From Helicobacter cappadocius (GTDB lineage: Bacteria; Campylobacterota; Campylobacteria; Campylobacterales; Helicobacteraceae), in contig NZ_JAUYZK010000003.1 of the NCBI RefSeq assembly GCF_030688855.1, positions 111,756 to 175,755 of the forward strand: DNA of 64,000 nt, given 5' to 3'. The position numbers and the translations under genes are program-made. Positions 19,078 to 29,824 of this stretch are shown here, one piece after another. How positions within the stretch are numbered: position 1 is the stretch's first letter; each line of letters opens with the position of its first letter. The notes below the pieces were generated by a model. It worked only from the letters and a program-made list of their open reading frames with translations. It was not told the origin of the DNA and made no database searches.

Positions 19078-20652
19078 TCACTCCAAAATATCAAGCTGTT
19101 TTTCATAGACACTTGTTTGAATATCGAGTAAATCTAGCATTGTATGGAATAAGTAATCCTGACTAAGTTGCCTGTCTTTTTGCTTATTGAGTCTATCAAA
19201 GTCTCCTTGAAATCCTCTCCCCAACCAAATCATCGAAGGAATATGTTTCTGAAAATCTGGAGAAAGTGCATAAGGTAATCCTCCATGCATATATTGCCCA
19301 TATTCTCCCAAACTCTCTCCATGATCGCTCAAGTACCATAACCCCACAGAAAAACCTTTTTTCTCCTGCAAAGATGAGATAACCTGAGCAATAAAATAAT
19401 CTGTATAAATAAGGGAATTATCATAAGCATTCACTATTTCTTGGTAAGAACATTTTTGTAGTTCTTTATCCTTGCATACAGGAGTGAATATCTCAAAATT
19501 TTTCGGGTATCTTTGATAATATAATGCCCCATGAGAGCCATGTAGATTTACCACTATCAAGGAATCTTTTTTTGCATTTTTTATCAATGCCCCAATCTCA
19601 CCAAGCATTACTCCATCAAAATCCCCATCATTATAATACTTGATATTTTTTATCCTTACACAAACATCCCCCATACAACTCCCTCCATTATTGCTAATCC
19701 AATAAGTTTCATACCCTGCCCTTTGGACAATATCCAAAAGATTATCTATATATAATGATTGATTTCTTTTTTTGTAAGTTTGATGTGTGTAATTAGTGAG
19801 CATACAAGGGATAGAAATTGCAGTGATAACTCCACAAGAATAAAAATTTCTAAAATTGACCAAAGAATCTAGCTTCTGCGTATAGCGATTAGTGTCTCTG
19901 GCATAGCCATTTAAAGAATAATTAGCAGCTCTAGCACTCTCTCCGATAACTAAAACAAAAATTTTCTTATGATGATCTTCAGATAGTCTTGCATCTAATC
20001 CAATATGAACGAATTGCTTTGTATTCCCATAAGAATTCAAAACATAATCAACGCCCGATCGAATTGTAGAAATAGGATTTGTCATATAAATGATAGATTT
20101 AGAACTTTTAAAGGCAAAAACAATATTGCTACCTTGCCATAGATATATTCCAGATATCAAAAGCACATACATCAGAACAAAAAATATTTTTACATACATG
20201 CCCTTAACAAATGGGGTTTTAGAAGATAGTTTCATCATGTATAAAATAAAAATAGGAAAAATTACATAACCCAAAAATGAAAAGAATAATCCTATAGTAA
20301 TAAATTCTTTTGCTTCAGAAAAATGCGTATTAAACAAGCTCTCTATAACCATATCATTGATAGTGATATCAAAAGTTTTCATATAATATTGACTCACTCC
20401 AGCAATACAAACAAGAATGCCAATCAACCATTTTGCAGTTATTCTAAACGTTATAAGTTCCATAGCTAAGCTCAAGATCAAAACATAGGCAATAAAGATC
20501 GTAGAAATAAGAAAATATCCACCATTACCATCTTCAATCGAATATGAATGGATTTTCAGCCAAAAAGTATCATTATAAAGCCCCACAAAAACAACTGCAA
20601 AAATAAAGATAATACAGTGATAAGAAAAAGAGTTTGAAAAAAGCTTTTTCAC
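19078..20652 (-). CDS. eptA: Phosphoethanolamine transferase (EptA family)
   Basis: Inner-membrane enzyme (524 residues) that adds phosphoethanolamine to lipid A, lowering surface charge and protecting from cationic peptides. Five membrane helices occupy about residues 10-185, then a periplasmic sulfatase-fold domain with GESARAANYSLNGY (metal-binding Glu), SCGVITAISIPCM with the Thr nucleophile, and LSDHGESLGE near the end. The start is GTG, 2 bases after the rpoD stop, with a poor ribosome site, so translation is probably coupled to rpoD. Confidence 0.9.
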   Translation of the reverse strand: MKKLFSNSFSYHCIIFIFAVVFVGLYNDTFWLKIHSYSIEDGNGGYFLISTIFIAYVLILSLAMELITFRITAKWLIGILVCIAGVSQYYMKTFDITINDMVIESLFNTHFSEAKEFITIGLFFSFLGYVIFPIFILYMMKLSSKTPFVKGMYVKIFFVLMYVLLISGIYLWQGSNIVFAFKSSKSIIYMTNPISTIRSGVDYVLNSYGNTKQFVHIGLDARLSEDHHKKIFVLVIGESARAANYSLNGYARDTNRYTQKLDSLVNFRNFYSCGVITAISIPCMLTNYTHQTYKKRNQSLYIDNLLDIVQRAGYETYWISNNGGSCMGDVCVRIKNIKYYNDGDFDGVMLGEIGALIKNAKKDSLIVVNLHGSHGALYYQRYPKNFEIFTPVCKDKELQKCSYQEIVNAYDNSLIYTDYFIAQVISSLQEKKGFSVGLWYLSDHGESLGEYGQYMHGGLPYALSPDFQKHIPSMIWLGRGFQGDFDRLNKQKDRQLSQDYLFHTMLDLLDIQTSVYEKQLDILE

Positions 20653-20654
20653 TT

Positions 20655-22496
20655 CTATTCTTCAATATAATTTTTGAGTTTTCTGCCCACTTTAGGATGC
20701 TTGAGTTTTTTAATGGCACTTGATTCTATTTGTCTGACACGCTCTCTTGTCACATTGAGTTCTTTGCCTATTTCTTCAAGCGTACGATCACTTTCATCAT
20801 CAAGCAATCCAAAACGCATACGAATAACCGCTTTTTCCCTATCATTAAGCTGATCGAGAACTTCGTCAATCTGAACTTTTAAATCTTCTTTCATGATGTA
20901 ATCCATCGGTCCCATTGAATTCTTATCCTCGACAAAATCTCCAAATTTTCCATCATCATCATTTCCGATCGGGGCTTCTAAACTGATAGGCTCTTTGGTA
21001 ATCTTGATAACATTTTTGACCTTATCCACAGGCAGTCCAACTTCTTGAGCAATGATTTCAACGTCAGGTTCTTTACCTATTTCTTGCACATATTTACGCA
21101 TAATTTTATGGATACGATTGATAGTTTCTATCATGTGAATAGGGATTCGAATTGTTCTTGCTTGATCTGCTATCGCTCTAGAAATTGCTTGTCTTATCCA
21201 CCAAGTCGCATAAGTAGAGAATTTAAACCCTTTTTTATACTCAAATTTATCTACCGCCTTCATTAGACCAATATTACCCTCTTGGATCAAATCTAAAAAT
21301 GGTAATCCTCTATTGGTATATCTCTTAGCGATAGAAACCACCAATCTAAGGTTTGATTTAGCCATCTTATTTTTTGCTTTATCAGAAATAGATTTTCCTC
21401 TTTTTATCTGCTCTAAAATTTCTTTAAGTTTTTCAGGCTCAAGATCAAAGCCCCCCTCACTAGCTTCTTTTGTTTGAAAAAGTTTTTTAAGCTCAACATA
21501 TACACTGACCATTGTTGCTTCAGGAACAGCTGCGGCAATATCATCTCTAGACATATTAGTGATATTATCAAGAATTTTTTGATGATTTTCTATGAGAATA
21601 TCATTAAATAAGGGAAGTTTATATTCTAACCTCTTCAATTCTCTTTCAAACCCATCTCCGCTTTTGAGAGTATTTTCCATTGCTTTAACTAGTTCATTAA
21701 TAAGCTTACTTGTAGGTCCCAAATCAAGCAACTTATCCTTCAAGACTTGTTTTTTATATGCCAAAGTAAGGATGTGTAACAATTCATCATCCTCTGGATT
21801 TGGAACAATATCTAAAGCTTTCATCCAGTCTTTTTTGGCTTTATCCAATGCTTTAAAACTATCCAAAACCTTATCTACACGTTTTTGATCTTTCTTGCTA
21901 ACAGGTTTTTTATTTTCTATTTCCTCATCATCTAAACTCTCTTCATCTTCTTCTTCATCATCACTTTCTTCATCATCAAAGCTTTTGAAAAGTTCTTTTA
22001 CTCTTCTTTCTCGATTAATCAATGCGTCTTTATAGTCATAAATAAAATCAATCAAATAAGGTACTGAACAAATCGCATCTAAAATTGTATTTTCCCCAAG
22101 CTCAATCTGTTTACTCAAGTCAATCTCTTCATCTTTTGTCAAAAGAGCAATCTGCCCCATCTCTCGAAGATACATACGAACTGGACTATCACTCCTACTC
22201 CATTCTAAAAGCTCTCTTTCTTTCATGAAATCAAATTCATCTTCAAGTTCTTCATCTAAAACTTTTCTCTTCTCTTCGGCGAGCTTAATCTTATCTGCTG
22301 TATTGAGATTTTTTGCTAATTCAGATGAAGTTACAAGCACTCTTTTAAATTTCTTTGCTAACTCTTTTATTTTCTTTACTTGAGCCAAAGTAGGTGCTTT
22401 TTGAATGGTTTGAGCTATCTTTTCATAAGAAACAAAACCGCTTTCAGCTTCCTTAAATAGACTTTCTAGCTCCTGATTGATTTCTTTTGCTGACAT
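20655..22496 (-). CDS. rpoD: Primary sigma factor RpoD (sigma-80 type)
   Basis: Housekeeping sigma factor of 613 residues. Region 1.2 ([29 protein letters not shown]), an acidic non-conserved region (about 185-215, [14 protein letters not shown]), region 2 ([42 protein letters not shown]), region 3 and the region 4.2 helix-turn-helix ([19 protein letters not shown]) are all present. It directs most transcription, consistent with the TATAAT-type -10 boxes seen in this window. Confidence 0.97.
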   Translation of the reverse strand: MSAKEINQELESLFKEAESGFVSYEKIAQTIQKAPTLAQVKKIKELAKKFKRVLVTSSELAKNLNTADKIKLAEEKRKVLDEELEDEFDFMKERELLEWSRSDSPVRMYLREMGQIALLTKDEEIDLSKQIELGENTILDAICSVPYLIDFIYDYKDALINRERRVKELFKSFDDEESDDEEEDEESLDDEEIENKKPVSKKDQKRVDKVLDSFKALDKAKKDWMKALDIVPNPEDDELLHILTLAYKKQVLKDKLLDLGPTSKLINELVKAMENTLKSGDGFERELKRLEYKLPLFNDILIENHQKILDNITNMSRDDIAAAVPEATMVSVYVELKKLFQTKEASEGGFDLEPEKLKEILEQIKRGKSISDKAKNKMAKSNLRLVVSIAKRYTNRGLPFLDLIQEGNIGLMKAVDKFEYKKGFKFSTYATWWIRQAISRAIADQARTIRIPIHMIETINRIHKIMRKYVQEIGKEPDVEIIAQEVGLPVDKVKNVIKITKEPISLEAPIGNDDDGKFGDFVEDKNSMGPMDYIMKEDLKVQIDEVLDQLNDREKAVIRMRFGLLDDESDRTLEEIGKELNVTRERVRQIESSAIKKLKHPKVGRKLKNYIEE

Positions 22497-22586
22497 AATT
22501 TCCCTTGTAGATTAGTGTGAAGAATGTGTATTTAGTGATTGGATTATACCCAAATTTTTATTCATTTTCTAAAGATAACGCTAGAA

Positions 22587-23354
22587 TTACCTAAAATTCC
22601 ATTCTTTGACAAATTTATCAATCTCTTCTTTTTGAATCTCTACACACAAAATTTCTTCTTTTTCGCCTAGATTATCTTCTATTTTTCCATTTGGCAAAGC
22701 TACAAAACTATCTCCATAAAACTTCCATTTAAATCCATCTTCTATATATTCACCAATCCGATTTGCCCGAACCACCATGCAAGAATTAATAAATGCCCTA
22801 GCCTTACACAAATCTCTCCACCTATTATTGGAATCAAAAGTACTTGCTGTACATAAAATTACCACATCTACATCAGCTTGTTTAAGCTTGAGCCATATTT
22901 CATCAAAATGCAATTCAAAACCAAAAAGTGTTGCTATCTTCAATCCATCTTTTTCAAAGATATAAGGCAATTTGAAATTTTTACTTTTAGGATTTGCAAA
23001 AAAATTCTCCTCATCCCAATGCGAAAAAGAGATCAATCGTTGTTGCATGTAATAATGTGTTTTTTCTCCATCAATAATGGCAATTTTTTTATAAATCTTT
23101 TTTTCATCCCCGCATACCACAGGAGCGACAATAGTCAAATCATACTTTTTTGCAAGTTTAGAGAGTTGTGTGAGCTTACTTTGAGCTATTTTATTCAAAA
23201 GCTCTTTTGGTGAGTTTTTGAGATCATGAAAAAAAAAATTTAAAACATACTCACCCAAAACCACGACTGAACCCTTTTTAATGGCTTTAATATAAGTGGA
23301 TAATTTCTCTTCTTTTAAGGGTAATGTAGGGAGTTGAAAAATCGCAAAATTCAT
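22587..23354 (-). CDS. Nitrilase-fold (carbon-nitrogen hydrolase) protein, degenerate triad
   Basis: A 255-residue protein with the overall nitrilase layout: short amino strand, Glu35 in VVLGEYVLN, then the segment DGLKIATLFGFELHFDE where the catalytic Cys normally stands in a CyE-type turn. Here that position is Gly, and the usual catalytic Lys region reads YYMQQRLIS. A Cys at about 168 lies in a later strand, not at the active site. The fold call is good; amidase activity is doubtful. Its stop codon side is followed by nothing close; upstream it overlaps xseB by 4 bases (ATGA), so the two are translated together. Confidence 0.7.
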   Translation of the reverse strand: MNFAIFQLPTLPLKEEKLSTYIKAIKKGSVVVLGEYVLNFFFHDLKNSPKELLNKIAQSKLTQLSKLAKKYDLTIVAPVVCGDEKKIYKKIAIIDGEKTHYYMQQRLISFSHWDEENFFANPKSKNFKLPYIFEKDGLKIATLFGFELHFDEIWLKLKQADVDVVILCTASTFDSNNRWRDLCKARAFINSCMVVRANRIGEYIEDGFKWKFYGDSFVALPNGKIEDNLGEKEEILCVEIQKEEIDKFVKEWNFR

Positions 23355-23578
23355 TCTTGTTCCTTATTTTCCATATTTTGCACCTTCAGTTCTTGATATT
23401 GTAATTTTACATTCTCTAACATTTTTTGAGCAAGTTCTAACTCTTTTAGTCCATCTTTATAAAGATTAAGTCCATCTCTTAAATTTAGACTTTGATTATT
23501 GAGTTTAGATAGAATTTGCTTAGTTTTTTCTATTCTTTCTTCAAAACTAAGTTCTTCTAGTATTTTTTCTTTATCCAT
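23351..23578 (-). CDS. xseB: Exodeoxyribonuclease VII small subunit
   Basis: A 75-residue helical protein matching XseB: SFEERIEKTKQILSKLNNQSLNLRDGLNLYKDGLKEL..., a helix-turn-helix hairpin that packs on the large subunit XseA. The complex degrades single-stranded DNA from both ends. It overlaps the preceding transporter gene and the following nitrilase-fold gene by a few bases each. The large subunit is not in this window. Confidence 0.82.
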   Translation of the reverse strand: MDKEKILEELSFEERIEKTKQILSKLNNQSLNLRDGLNLYKDGLKELELAQKMLENVKLQYQELKVQNMENKEQE

Positions 23579-24959
23579 TATAGATTTCCTTATTTAATGT
23601 GCCCAATTCCTTGTCAGCACAAACAGCAGAAGTCATAGCTCCAGAAACATTACTCAATGTCCGTGCCATATCCAATATAGGATCAATGGCTAATACAATT
23701 GCAAGAAGTCCAAAATGCTCTCCAAAGCCAATACCTGCGAGCATAATAGAAGCAGCCATAGTAGCCACACCAGGAACCCCAGCTATCCCCAAAGAACCCA
23801 AAATAGCAACTATTACCACCATCACCATAAAACTAAAATCAATCGGCACTCCCAAAATATTAGCAATGAATACAGCGGTCATAGCAGGAAAATATCCTGC
23901 ACAGCCATTAAGTCCCACTGTGCTTCCCAAAGATGCAGTAAAATTAGCTGTTCCTGCATTTACTCCTAACTTATCTGTCAATGTAGAAATGCTTAATGGC
24001 AACATAGCCATCGAAGATCTGCTAGTAAAGGCCAACAAATAAGTGTTCAAAGATTTTTTTAAATAAATCCAAGGATTCAAACCGTGCAAAGCAATCAAAA
24101 GGAGATGTATTACCAACATAACAACCATCGCTAGATAAATGAGTCCAACAAATAATATCGCACCTCTAATAGCTCCAAAACCATTTGAAATCAATGTATT
24201 GGCCATCAAACATATCACTGCATATGGCATAAATCGAATGATAAATAAAGTCATCCACATCACAATCTGATAACCTGCTTCAATAATGTTATCAAGCGTT
24301 TTAGATATTTTTTCAAACTCTTTATTTTTTGCAATAGCCCTAGCACCAAATCCAACAAAAAATGTAAAAACAACTACAGCAATAATATTATCGCTACTCA
24401 TCGCAAAAACAGGATTATCCGGAATAATTCCCAATAAAACATCTGTAAAAGTCTTGACATTTCTTATCTCTGCACCATCTGAAATGGATTGTAAATTTTG
24501 ACCCAATCCAAAATTCACAGCCAAAAAAATTCCTACACTAGCAGCAATTGCAGTGGTAAATAAAAGCCAAAAAACCGATCTACCTAACAATGCCTTTAGA
24601 TTGACGCCATTATCAATTCGCAAAATAATTCGTATCAACGAAAATAAAATAATCGGGACAACAAGCATTTTAATAAAACTTACAAATGCTTTACCAAAAA
24701 AGCTAAACCAAGTCTTAATTTCAACCAACCACAAAATATTTTTCATTTGATTTTGATCTGGATAACCAGCTATAGCTTGAAGGACAAATCCAAAAGCAAG
24801 TCCTACAAAAAGTGCGACAAACATTCGAAGAGAAAAACTGAAATTTTTCTTTTGCAATACCCACAGCAAGTAAAAACAGATAGCCAAAATTCCCAATGTA
24901 GCCCAAGTTATTGGTTCTGAAAGAGCCAAAAAACTATTTAAAAAAGTTTTATCATTCAT
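23571..24959 (-). CDS. Dicarboxylate/cation symporter, probable L-cystine transporter (TcyP-like)
   Basis: Inner-membrane secondary transporter of the DAACS family, 462 residues with about eight helices and re-entrant loops. The serine-rich hairpin loop is visible as AFTSRSSMAMLPLSI, followed by NFTASLGSTVGLNGCAGYFPA, and a final helical pair (LAIDPILDMARTLSNVSGAMTSAV). The family moves acidic amino acids or dicarboxylates with sodium or protons; the long amino region is closest in style to the cystine importer TcyP/YdjN. The substrate is inference. Confidence 0.78.
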   Translation of the reverse strand: MNDKTFLNSFLALSEPITWATLGILAICFYLLWVLQKKNFSFSLRMFVALFVGLAFGFVLQAIAGYPDQNQMKNILWLVEIKTWFSFFGKAFVSFIKMLVVPIILFSLIRIILRIDNGVNLKALLGRSVFWLLFTTAIAASVGIFLAVNFGLGQNLQSISDGAEIRNVKTFTDVLLGIIPDNPVFAMSSDNIIAVVVFTFFVGFGARAIAKNKEFEKISKTLDNIIEAGYQIVMWMTLFIIRFMPYAVICLMANTLISNGFGAIRGAILFVGLIYLAMVVMLVIHLLLIALHGLNPWIYLKKSLNTYLLAFTSRSSMAMLPLSISTLTDKLGVNAGTANFTASLGSTVGLNGCAGYFPAMTAVFIANILGVPIDFSFMVMVVIVAILGSLGIAGVPGVATMAASIMLAGIGFGEHFGLLAIVLAIDPILDMARTLSNVSGAMTSAVCADKELGTLNKEIYNG

Positions 24960-24960
24960 C

Positions 24961-25692
24961 TTATTGTTTCACTCCAATCAGAAGGGTTGAAATATTTGCA
25001 CTATAAGCTTTGATGAATCTTGTATGGATACCAAGTTTGCTAAGTTCTTGTGTCAGCATACTTGAGGTCAAAAATCCATCAATAGAATCTGGCAAATATT
25101 TATACGCCTTGTAATTTTTTGATACCAGACCACCAATAAGTGGCAAAATATTCCTTGTATAAAATCCTGCTATCTTATCTAAAAAATTCTCTTTTTCTTT
25201 CTTTGTGAATTCTAATACAACAAGAACCCCTCCTTTTTTAAGGACTCTAGCAAACTCACTTAATGCTTCTTTGACATCTACAACATTACGAAGTCCATAA
25301 GCAATAGACAAAATATCTACACTTTGATTTTCTATACCCCTGAGATTTTTTGCCTCACCTAAAAGAAGTTCAGCCTTTCTGGATTTTAACTGATTTTTAA
25401 GTTTTTCTTGTGCTACCTCAAGCATCCCGCTAGATGGATCAATACCAATAATCTTTCCAAAATCCTTTTGAAATTTTTTGGCATTTTTTTCCCAATGCAG
25501 TATCATATCACCAGTTCCACAAGCCACATCAAGTATCACAGAAGGTTTGTTTTCTCCGAAATACTCAAACGCCTTTTTACAAGCTTCTCTTCTCCAAGCT
25601 ACATCAATCCCCAAGCTTAATATACGATTAGCACTATCATAAGTAGGGGCAATTTGATCAAACATTTCAATGATTTGTTTTTGCTTGTCCAT
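24961..25692 (-). CDS. ubiE: Demethylmenaquinone methyltransferase (UbiE/MenG)
   Basis: SAM-dependent methyltransferase that completes menaquinone, 243 residues. Motif I reads [12 protein letters not shown], the family segment [18 protein letters not shown] precedes it, and SIAYGLRNV and [14 protein letters not shown] are motifs II-III. I choose ATG 25692 because GAGGA lies 7 bases upstream, inside the end of argH, which it overlaps by 26 bases. With mqnA earlier in the window this gives two enzymes of the same quinone pathway. Confidence 0.93.
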   Translation of the reverse strand: MDKQKQIIEMFDQIAPTYDSANRILSLGIDVAWRREACKKAFEYFGENKPSVILDVACGTGDMILHWEKNAKKFQKDFGKIIGIDPSSGMLEVAQEKLKNQLKSRKAELLLGEAKNLRGIENQSVDILSIAYGLRNVVDVKEALSEFARVLKKGGVLVVLEFTKKEKENFLDKIAGFYTRNILPLIGGLVSKNYKAYKYLPDSIDGFLTSSMLTQELSKLGIHTRFIKAYSANISTLLIGVKQ

Positions 25693-27076
25693 TTTTTTCC
25701 TCATTTATCCATTTTTCTAATATGTTTATTTGTTCTTCTGTTCTGCCTGTAGATGTTCCTCCAAGGCTATCTCGTGCATTCATAGAGGCTCTAGTATCTA
25801 AAACTTTTTTGATTCCTACTAGCTCCAAGGAAGTGATTTGAAAAATTTCCTCTTCATCTAACTCACTAATATCCACACCTTTTTTTTCTGCAAAAGCTAC
25901 CACCTCCCCTGTGATACGATGGGCTTCTCTGAAGGGCAAATTCTTTTTTCTAACCAAAAAATCAGCCAAATCCGTAGCGGTTAAATGCCCTATTTTTGCC
26001 ATTTTCAACATATTTTCAGGATATATCTTCATTGTAAGAAGTACCTCTTTTAGTATATCCAAAGAAATCATTGTAGTTTTAACGCTATCAAACACACCTT
26101 CTTTGTCCTCTTGTGTATCTTTATTATACGCTAGAGGCAGTCCTTTCATAACCGTAAGTAACCCCATAAGATTGCCAAATGCCCTTCCACTTTTTCCTCG
26201 TAAAAGTTCGGGAACATCAGGATTTTTCTTTTGAGGCATAATAGAACTTCCAGTGGAGTATGCATCAGATAATGCAATGAATTTAAATTCATAACTGCTC
26301 CATAGTACCAACTCCTCAGCGATCCTAGAAATATGCATTAATAGCATCGAGATATCATAGAGCATATCAAGTGCAAAATCTCTTTCACTCACTGTATCCA
26401 TAGCATTTAAAGTAGGGGCTTTGAATCCTAGTTCTTTTGCCATCATATCTCTATCATTTTTATAGGGTGTCCCCGCTAATGCTCCAACACCTAATGGTAA
26501 AAAATTATTACGTTCAAAGCTATCGAAAAACCTCTGATAATCTCTCTTTAAACTAGCACACCAAGCAACTAAATGAAATCCAAAATTAATGGGTTGAGCG
26601 TGTTGAAGGTGCGTCATCCCAGGCATTATAGTATCTGTATTTTTTTTAGCTAAAAAAAGGATAGTATCTATTAGATCTAATATTTTTACTCTGATTTTGC
26701 AGTTATAATCTAAAACATACATTCTAAAATCAAGGGCGACTTGATCATTACGACTTCTAGCGGTATGAAGTTTTTTTCCCGACTCGCCAATAAGAGCTAT
26801 GAGGGCACTTTCAATCGACATATGAATATCTTCATCAACGATCTTAAATTCAAATTGACCTTTTTGAATCTGTTCTGAGATACTCTCAAGTCCTTTAATA
26901 ATAAGCTCATATTCAGATTTTTCCAAAACACCAATACTCAAAAGCATCTTTGCGTGAATTTTAGATCCCTTAATATCATACTCCCAAAGCTGTTTATCAA
27001 AAACAATGGAAGCATTAAAATTATCTAACAAATTGCTACTTTCTTGGGCGAACCTTCCACCCCATAACTTTGCCAT
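25667..27076 (-). CDS. argH: Argininosuccinate lyase
   Basis: Homotetrameric lyase (469 residues) that splits argininosuccinate to arginine and fumarate, the last step of arginine synthesis. The fumarase/lyase signature [12 protein letters not shown] is present near residue 280, along with LWGGRF at the amino end and the [10 protein letters not shown] and [10 protein letters not shown] active-site loops. H. pylori is regarded as lacking this gene, so the host is another Helicobacter with arginine synthesis. Confidence 0.96.
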   Translation of the reverse strand: MAKLWGGRFAQESSNLLDNFNASIVFDKQLWEYDIKGSKIHAKMLLSIGVLEKSEYELIIKGLESISEQIQKGQFEFKIVDEDIHMSIESALIALIGESGKKLHTARSRNDQVALDFRMYVLDYNCKIRVKILDLIDTILFLAKKNTDTIMPGMTHLQHAQPINFGFHLVAWCASLKRDYQRFFDSFERNNFLPLGVGALAGTPYKNDRDMMAKELGFKAPTLNAMDTVSERDFALDMLYDISMLLMHISRIAEELVLWSSYEFKFIALSDAYSTGSSIMPQKKNPDVPELLRGKSGRAFGNLMGLLTVMKGLPLAYNKDTQEDKEGVFDSVKTTMISLDILKEVLLTMKIYPENMLKMAKIGHLTATDLADFLVRKKNLPFREAHRITGEVVAFAEKKGVDISELDEEEIFQITSLELVGIKKVLDTRASMNARDSLGGTSTGRTEEQINILEKWINEEKNGQAKTNH

Positions 27077-27084
27077 CTCTTCTC

Positions 27085-27528
27085 CTAAAATTTAATCACT
27101 GCACAAACAACAATCACAACCAAACACAAAGTCGGTATTTCATTAAATACTCTAAAAAATTTTCCACTTTTTTCACATCGATCATTTTGAAATGCCCTCA
27201 CATAATACCCGCACATAAAATGATAAATTAGCAAAAAAACAACAAAAAGCAATTTAATGTGCAACCAAGAACCCGATCGAAATAGCTCAGGATTGATACT
27301 TATCATCAAAATCCCCGTGATAAGAGTTAATAGCATAGCAGGTTTTCCAATAAATGAGTAAAGCTTCCTCTCTTGAACTTTTGCTACATTGGTGTAGCTT
27401 TGATTTGATTGATTTTCAACATGATAGACAAAAATTCTAGGGAGATAAAAAAGCATCGCCATCCAAGAAACAAAGGCTATTATATGCACTGCTTTTATCC
27501 ACAAATAATACTGATTGAGAATTTCCAT
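27085..27528 (-). CDS. hemJ: Protoporphyrinogen IX oxidase HemJ
   Basis: Membrane protein of 147 residues with four helices and the conserved [25 protein letters not shown] amino end (His and Arg residues essential in the family). HemJ oxidises protoporphyrinogen IX to protoporphyrin IX in haem synthesis. It sits between argH (8 bases) and the IMPACT-family gene (1 base), as one transcript. Confidence 0.88.
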   Translation of the reverse strand: MEILNQYYLWIKAVHIIAFVSWMAMLFYLPRIFVYHVENQSNQSYTNVAKVQERKLYSFIGKPAMLLTLITGILMISINPELFRSGSWLHIKLLFVVFLLIYHFMCGYYVRAFQNDRCEKSGKFFRVFNEIPTLCLVVIVVCAVIKF

Positions 27529-27529
27529 T

Positions 27530-28117
27530 TTAACTCCTGAATTTTAAATCCTGTTCATATTCTTTTAGAAATAAATTTACTTTCATTATAGAACCTGATA
27601 TCCTGATTTTAACAATCTTTTCCAAAAAAGCTTCTTTTTGTAAATTTACTCCTAGTTTTTTTGCTAGATACTCTATGCGTCCTATGAGCGAATAATCACA
27701 TTCCAAATTACTGTTAATTAGGGGTTCAAATTTCAACAACATTCCTGATTTTTCTGCTATTTCCACGCTTTTAAGAACGCTTTTTGTATATGCTCTGACC
27801 AATCCACCTACGCCTAACAAAGTGCCACCAAAATACCGCACAACAATTGCTGCGATATTTATCATTTCCCTACCTCTTAGGACATTCAAGATAGGTATTC
27901 CCGAACTACCTTTAGGTTCTCCATCATCACTAAATCTCTCAATAATCTGATTTTCGACCATAGTACGATAAGCATACACACAATGAGTAGCTTTTAGATG
28001 GGTAGTTCTAAGTTCAGCCAAAGTTTTTTCAAAACCATCAAAAGGAATCAAAAAACTCAAAAATCTTGAACCCTTGATGGTTGTCTGTGAATCTACACAA
28101 GCTATGATTGTGTCCAT
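27530..28117 (-). CDS. YigZ/IMPACT family protein
   Basis: A 195-residue UPF0029/IMPACT protein. The signature GEPKGSSGIPIL followed by VVRYFGGTLLGVGGLVRAY is intact. Family members have a ribosomal S5-like fold and are linked to translation control, but the bacterial biochemical role is not settled. Its start overlaps the end of the upstream lipoprotein gene by one base. Confidence 0.88.
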   Translation of the reverse strand: MDTIIACVDSQTTIKGSRFLSFLIPFDGFEKTLAELRTTHLKATHCVYAYRTMVENQIIERFSDDGEPKGSSGIPILNVLRGREMINIAAIVVRYFGGTLLGVGGLVRAYTKSVLKSVEIAEKSGMLLKFEPLINSNLECDYSLIGRIEYLAKKLGVNLQKEAFLEKIVKIRISGSIMKVNLFLKEYEQDLKFRS

Positions 28118-28743
28118 TATGGCTTGATTGCCTGAAGATATATCTGCATTTTTCCATTATCTAATATCATTGAAGTTTTATTCCTAGTGATAGTAAATAA
28201 TCCACTAAAATCTCTCATAAACCGAAATTCAAAACTCATCAATTCATCAGGGCTACAAAGTTTTCTAGTGATGCCTGAGTTTGCAATCTCAATATGATCA
28301 TCATCTTTCCAAGCATAACTAGCAAAATAATTATTACACGCAGCTAAACCATAAATTCTATGTTGAGAAGGATCAAAAGTCATTGTAGATACTTCATTCA
28401 AACTTGTAAATTCTCCTTCATCATTTGATGCATTGTTTTGTTTTATATCACTGGCTTCATTATCTATACTATCAGATGAAGTAGCATCTGAATCGCTAAG
28501 AAGTGTATTTTTTTCAGAAGATGCATTATCGGTATTATCTGTCTCTTGCGTGGATTCAGAAGTTTTATTTTGTGCATCCTTTAAGGTTTCCGCCTTCAAA
28601 GATTGAGGAGAGAGATATTCCTTGCCTCCCACAATGATTTTTTGTATCTTCCAATTATCTTGAGCAATATTTCCATCAAAAACATTGAGCAGCGAACATC
28701 CAGTAAAAAATACCCCTGCCAAAACTAAACTAAACAATCTCAT
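28117..28743 (-). CDS. META (HslJ-like) domain lipoprotein
   Basis: Lipoprotein of 208 residues: signal peptide and lipobox (VFFTGC, Cys about residue 16), then a long acidic Ser/Asn/Asp-rich linker (residues about 55-120), then a META domain with RIYGLAACNNYFASYAW and TRKLCSPDELMSFEFRF. META domains occur in heat-shock protein HslJ and related envelope proteins. The start ATG 28743 puts the signal peptide first; an upstream in-frame ATG at 28764 would add seven non-signal residues. Confidence 0.75.
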   Translation of the reverse strand: MRLFSLVLAGVFFTGCSLLNVFDGNIAQDNWKIQKIIVGGKEYLSPQSLKAETLKDAQNKTSESTQETDNTDNASSEKNTLLSDSDATSSDSIDNEASDIKQNNASNDEGEFTSLNEVSTMTFDPSQHRIYGLAACNNYFASYAWKDDDHIEIANSGITRKLCSPDELMSFEFRFMRDFSGLFTITRNKTSMILDNGKMQIYLQAIKP

Positions 28744-28936
28744 TATTTCCAACACTCCTACCAAGCAGTTTTAAATGTAAAATTAAAAGCAAAAATAATA
28801 CCTAAATCTTAATAATAAATATGAAACAATATTCAATCTGTCAACATCTAAAAACAATCAAAAATTGTTACAAAAAGTAAATATAAATAAGAATATTTTT
28901 AAATAAAAATAGTTTTAAGCAACTTATCTAAATTTA

Positions 28937-28942
28937 TATAAT
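28937..28942 (+). promoter_or_regulatory. -10 box of the outer-membrane protein gene
   Basis: TATAAT inside the AT-rich 214-base region between the divergent lipoprotein and outer-membrane protein genes, giving a leader of about 30 bases with AAAGGAAAAT before the ATG. Confidence 0.6.
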
Positions 28943-28978
28943 TAAATCCATTTTTCAAAAAATATAAAGGAAAATATA

Positions 28979-29764
28979 ATGAATAAGTTTTATGTCTCAA
29001 TGGCGGTATTTTCACTCATAAGTAGTCTAACTTACGGAATGGATGAAAAACAAAAAAGCGGATACTTTGCTGGTATTGATCTAGGTTCAAGCAGTTTTTC
29101 ATATGGAGATAGTGTGAGTCTATCTACTGGTGGTTCTTCATATTCATCTTATCCAACTTCAGTATTTGATTTTACTCCCTTAACTCAAACCGCTTTTACC
29201 TACGGCTTAAAGGGAGGTTATCAACTCTACGTAACTCCTAAGCAAGGATTTAGAATAGGAGGTCATATTAGTATGGGAAGCTATATTAGACAAGCCAAAG
29301 ACACTTCAGCTATGAAAGGCAAAACTTCAAGTGCTACTGATATGGAGAAAAAAGCAAATTACTTTGGTTTGCGATATGGAGTTGATGTAGATTATCTATA
29401 TGATTTTTATAACACAAATAGAGACTCTATAGGACTTTCTTTTGGTCTTGGTTATGAACTAGCCAACTATATCGCTGGTAAAACAACCATAACCGATGGA
29501 ACAAGTATCATAACCTACAAAAATTCCCTTTTTGGAAATGGGGCTTATCTCAATCTTGGGGCTCACTACTATCTTAATCACAACCAATTTGAATTTGGAG
29601 TGAAGATACCCTTCAATGTTTTTGGATTCTTCACTAGCTATGTAGCAAGTGGGGAAGAAAAACAAAGCATACCTAGCACTTCATCAATGCCAATAGAAGG
29701 ATACCAAACAGCTAATTTAGTAGTTTCTACAACAGTAAATTTCAGCTACACCTATCGATTTTAA
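28979..29764 (+). CDS. Helicobacter-type outer-membrane beta-barrel protein
   Basis: A 261-residue small outer-membrane protein. It has a signal peptide (cleavage expected after SSLTYG), amphipathic strands throughout (GYFAGIDLGSSSFSYG, GVDVDYLYDFYNTN, LSFGLGYELANYI) and the family end NFSYTYRF with terminal Phe. It is related to the outer-membrane protein encoded inside the mobile element at 55,818, with matching GLGYE and DYLYDF/KYLWDF strands. A long hairpin terminator lies directly after it. Confidence 0.82.
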   Translation: MNKFYVSMAVFSLISSLTYGMDEKQKSGYFAGIDLGSSSFSYGDSVSLSTGGSSYSSYPTSVFDFTPLTQTAFTYGLKGGYQLYVTPKQGFRIGGHISMGSYIRQAKDTSAMKGKTSSATDMEKKANYFGLRYGVDVDYLYDFYNTNRDSIGLSFGLGYELANYIAGKTTITDGTSIITYKNSLFGNGAYLNLGAHYYLNHNQFEFGVKIPFNVFGFFTSYVASGEEKQSIPSTSSMPIEGYQTANLVVSTTVNFSYTYRF

Positions 29765-29781
29765 ATAGCCAAAATCCAAAC

Positions 29782-29824
29782 ATCTTAAAATCATCAACCT
29801 TCTTTGATGATTTCTAAGATTTTT
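29782..29824. terminator. Bidirectional hairpin between the OMP gene and hisS
   Basis: Ten-base stem AAATCATCAA/TTGATGATTT extended by ATCTTA/TAAGAT with one bulged base, followed by a T run on the plus strand. The left half covers the last codons of hisS (stop at 29794), so one hairpin serves both converging genes. Confidence 0.75.
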
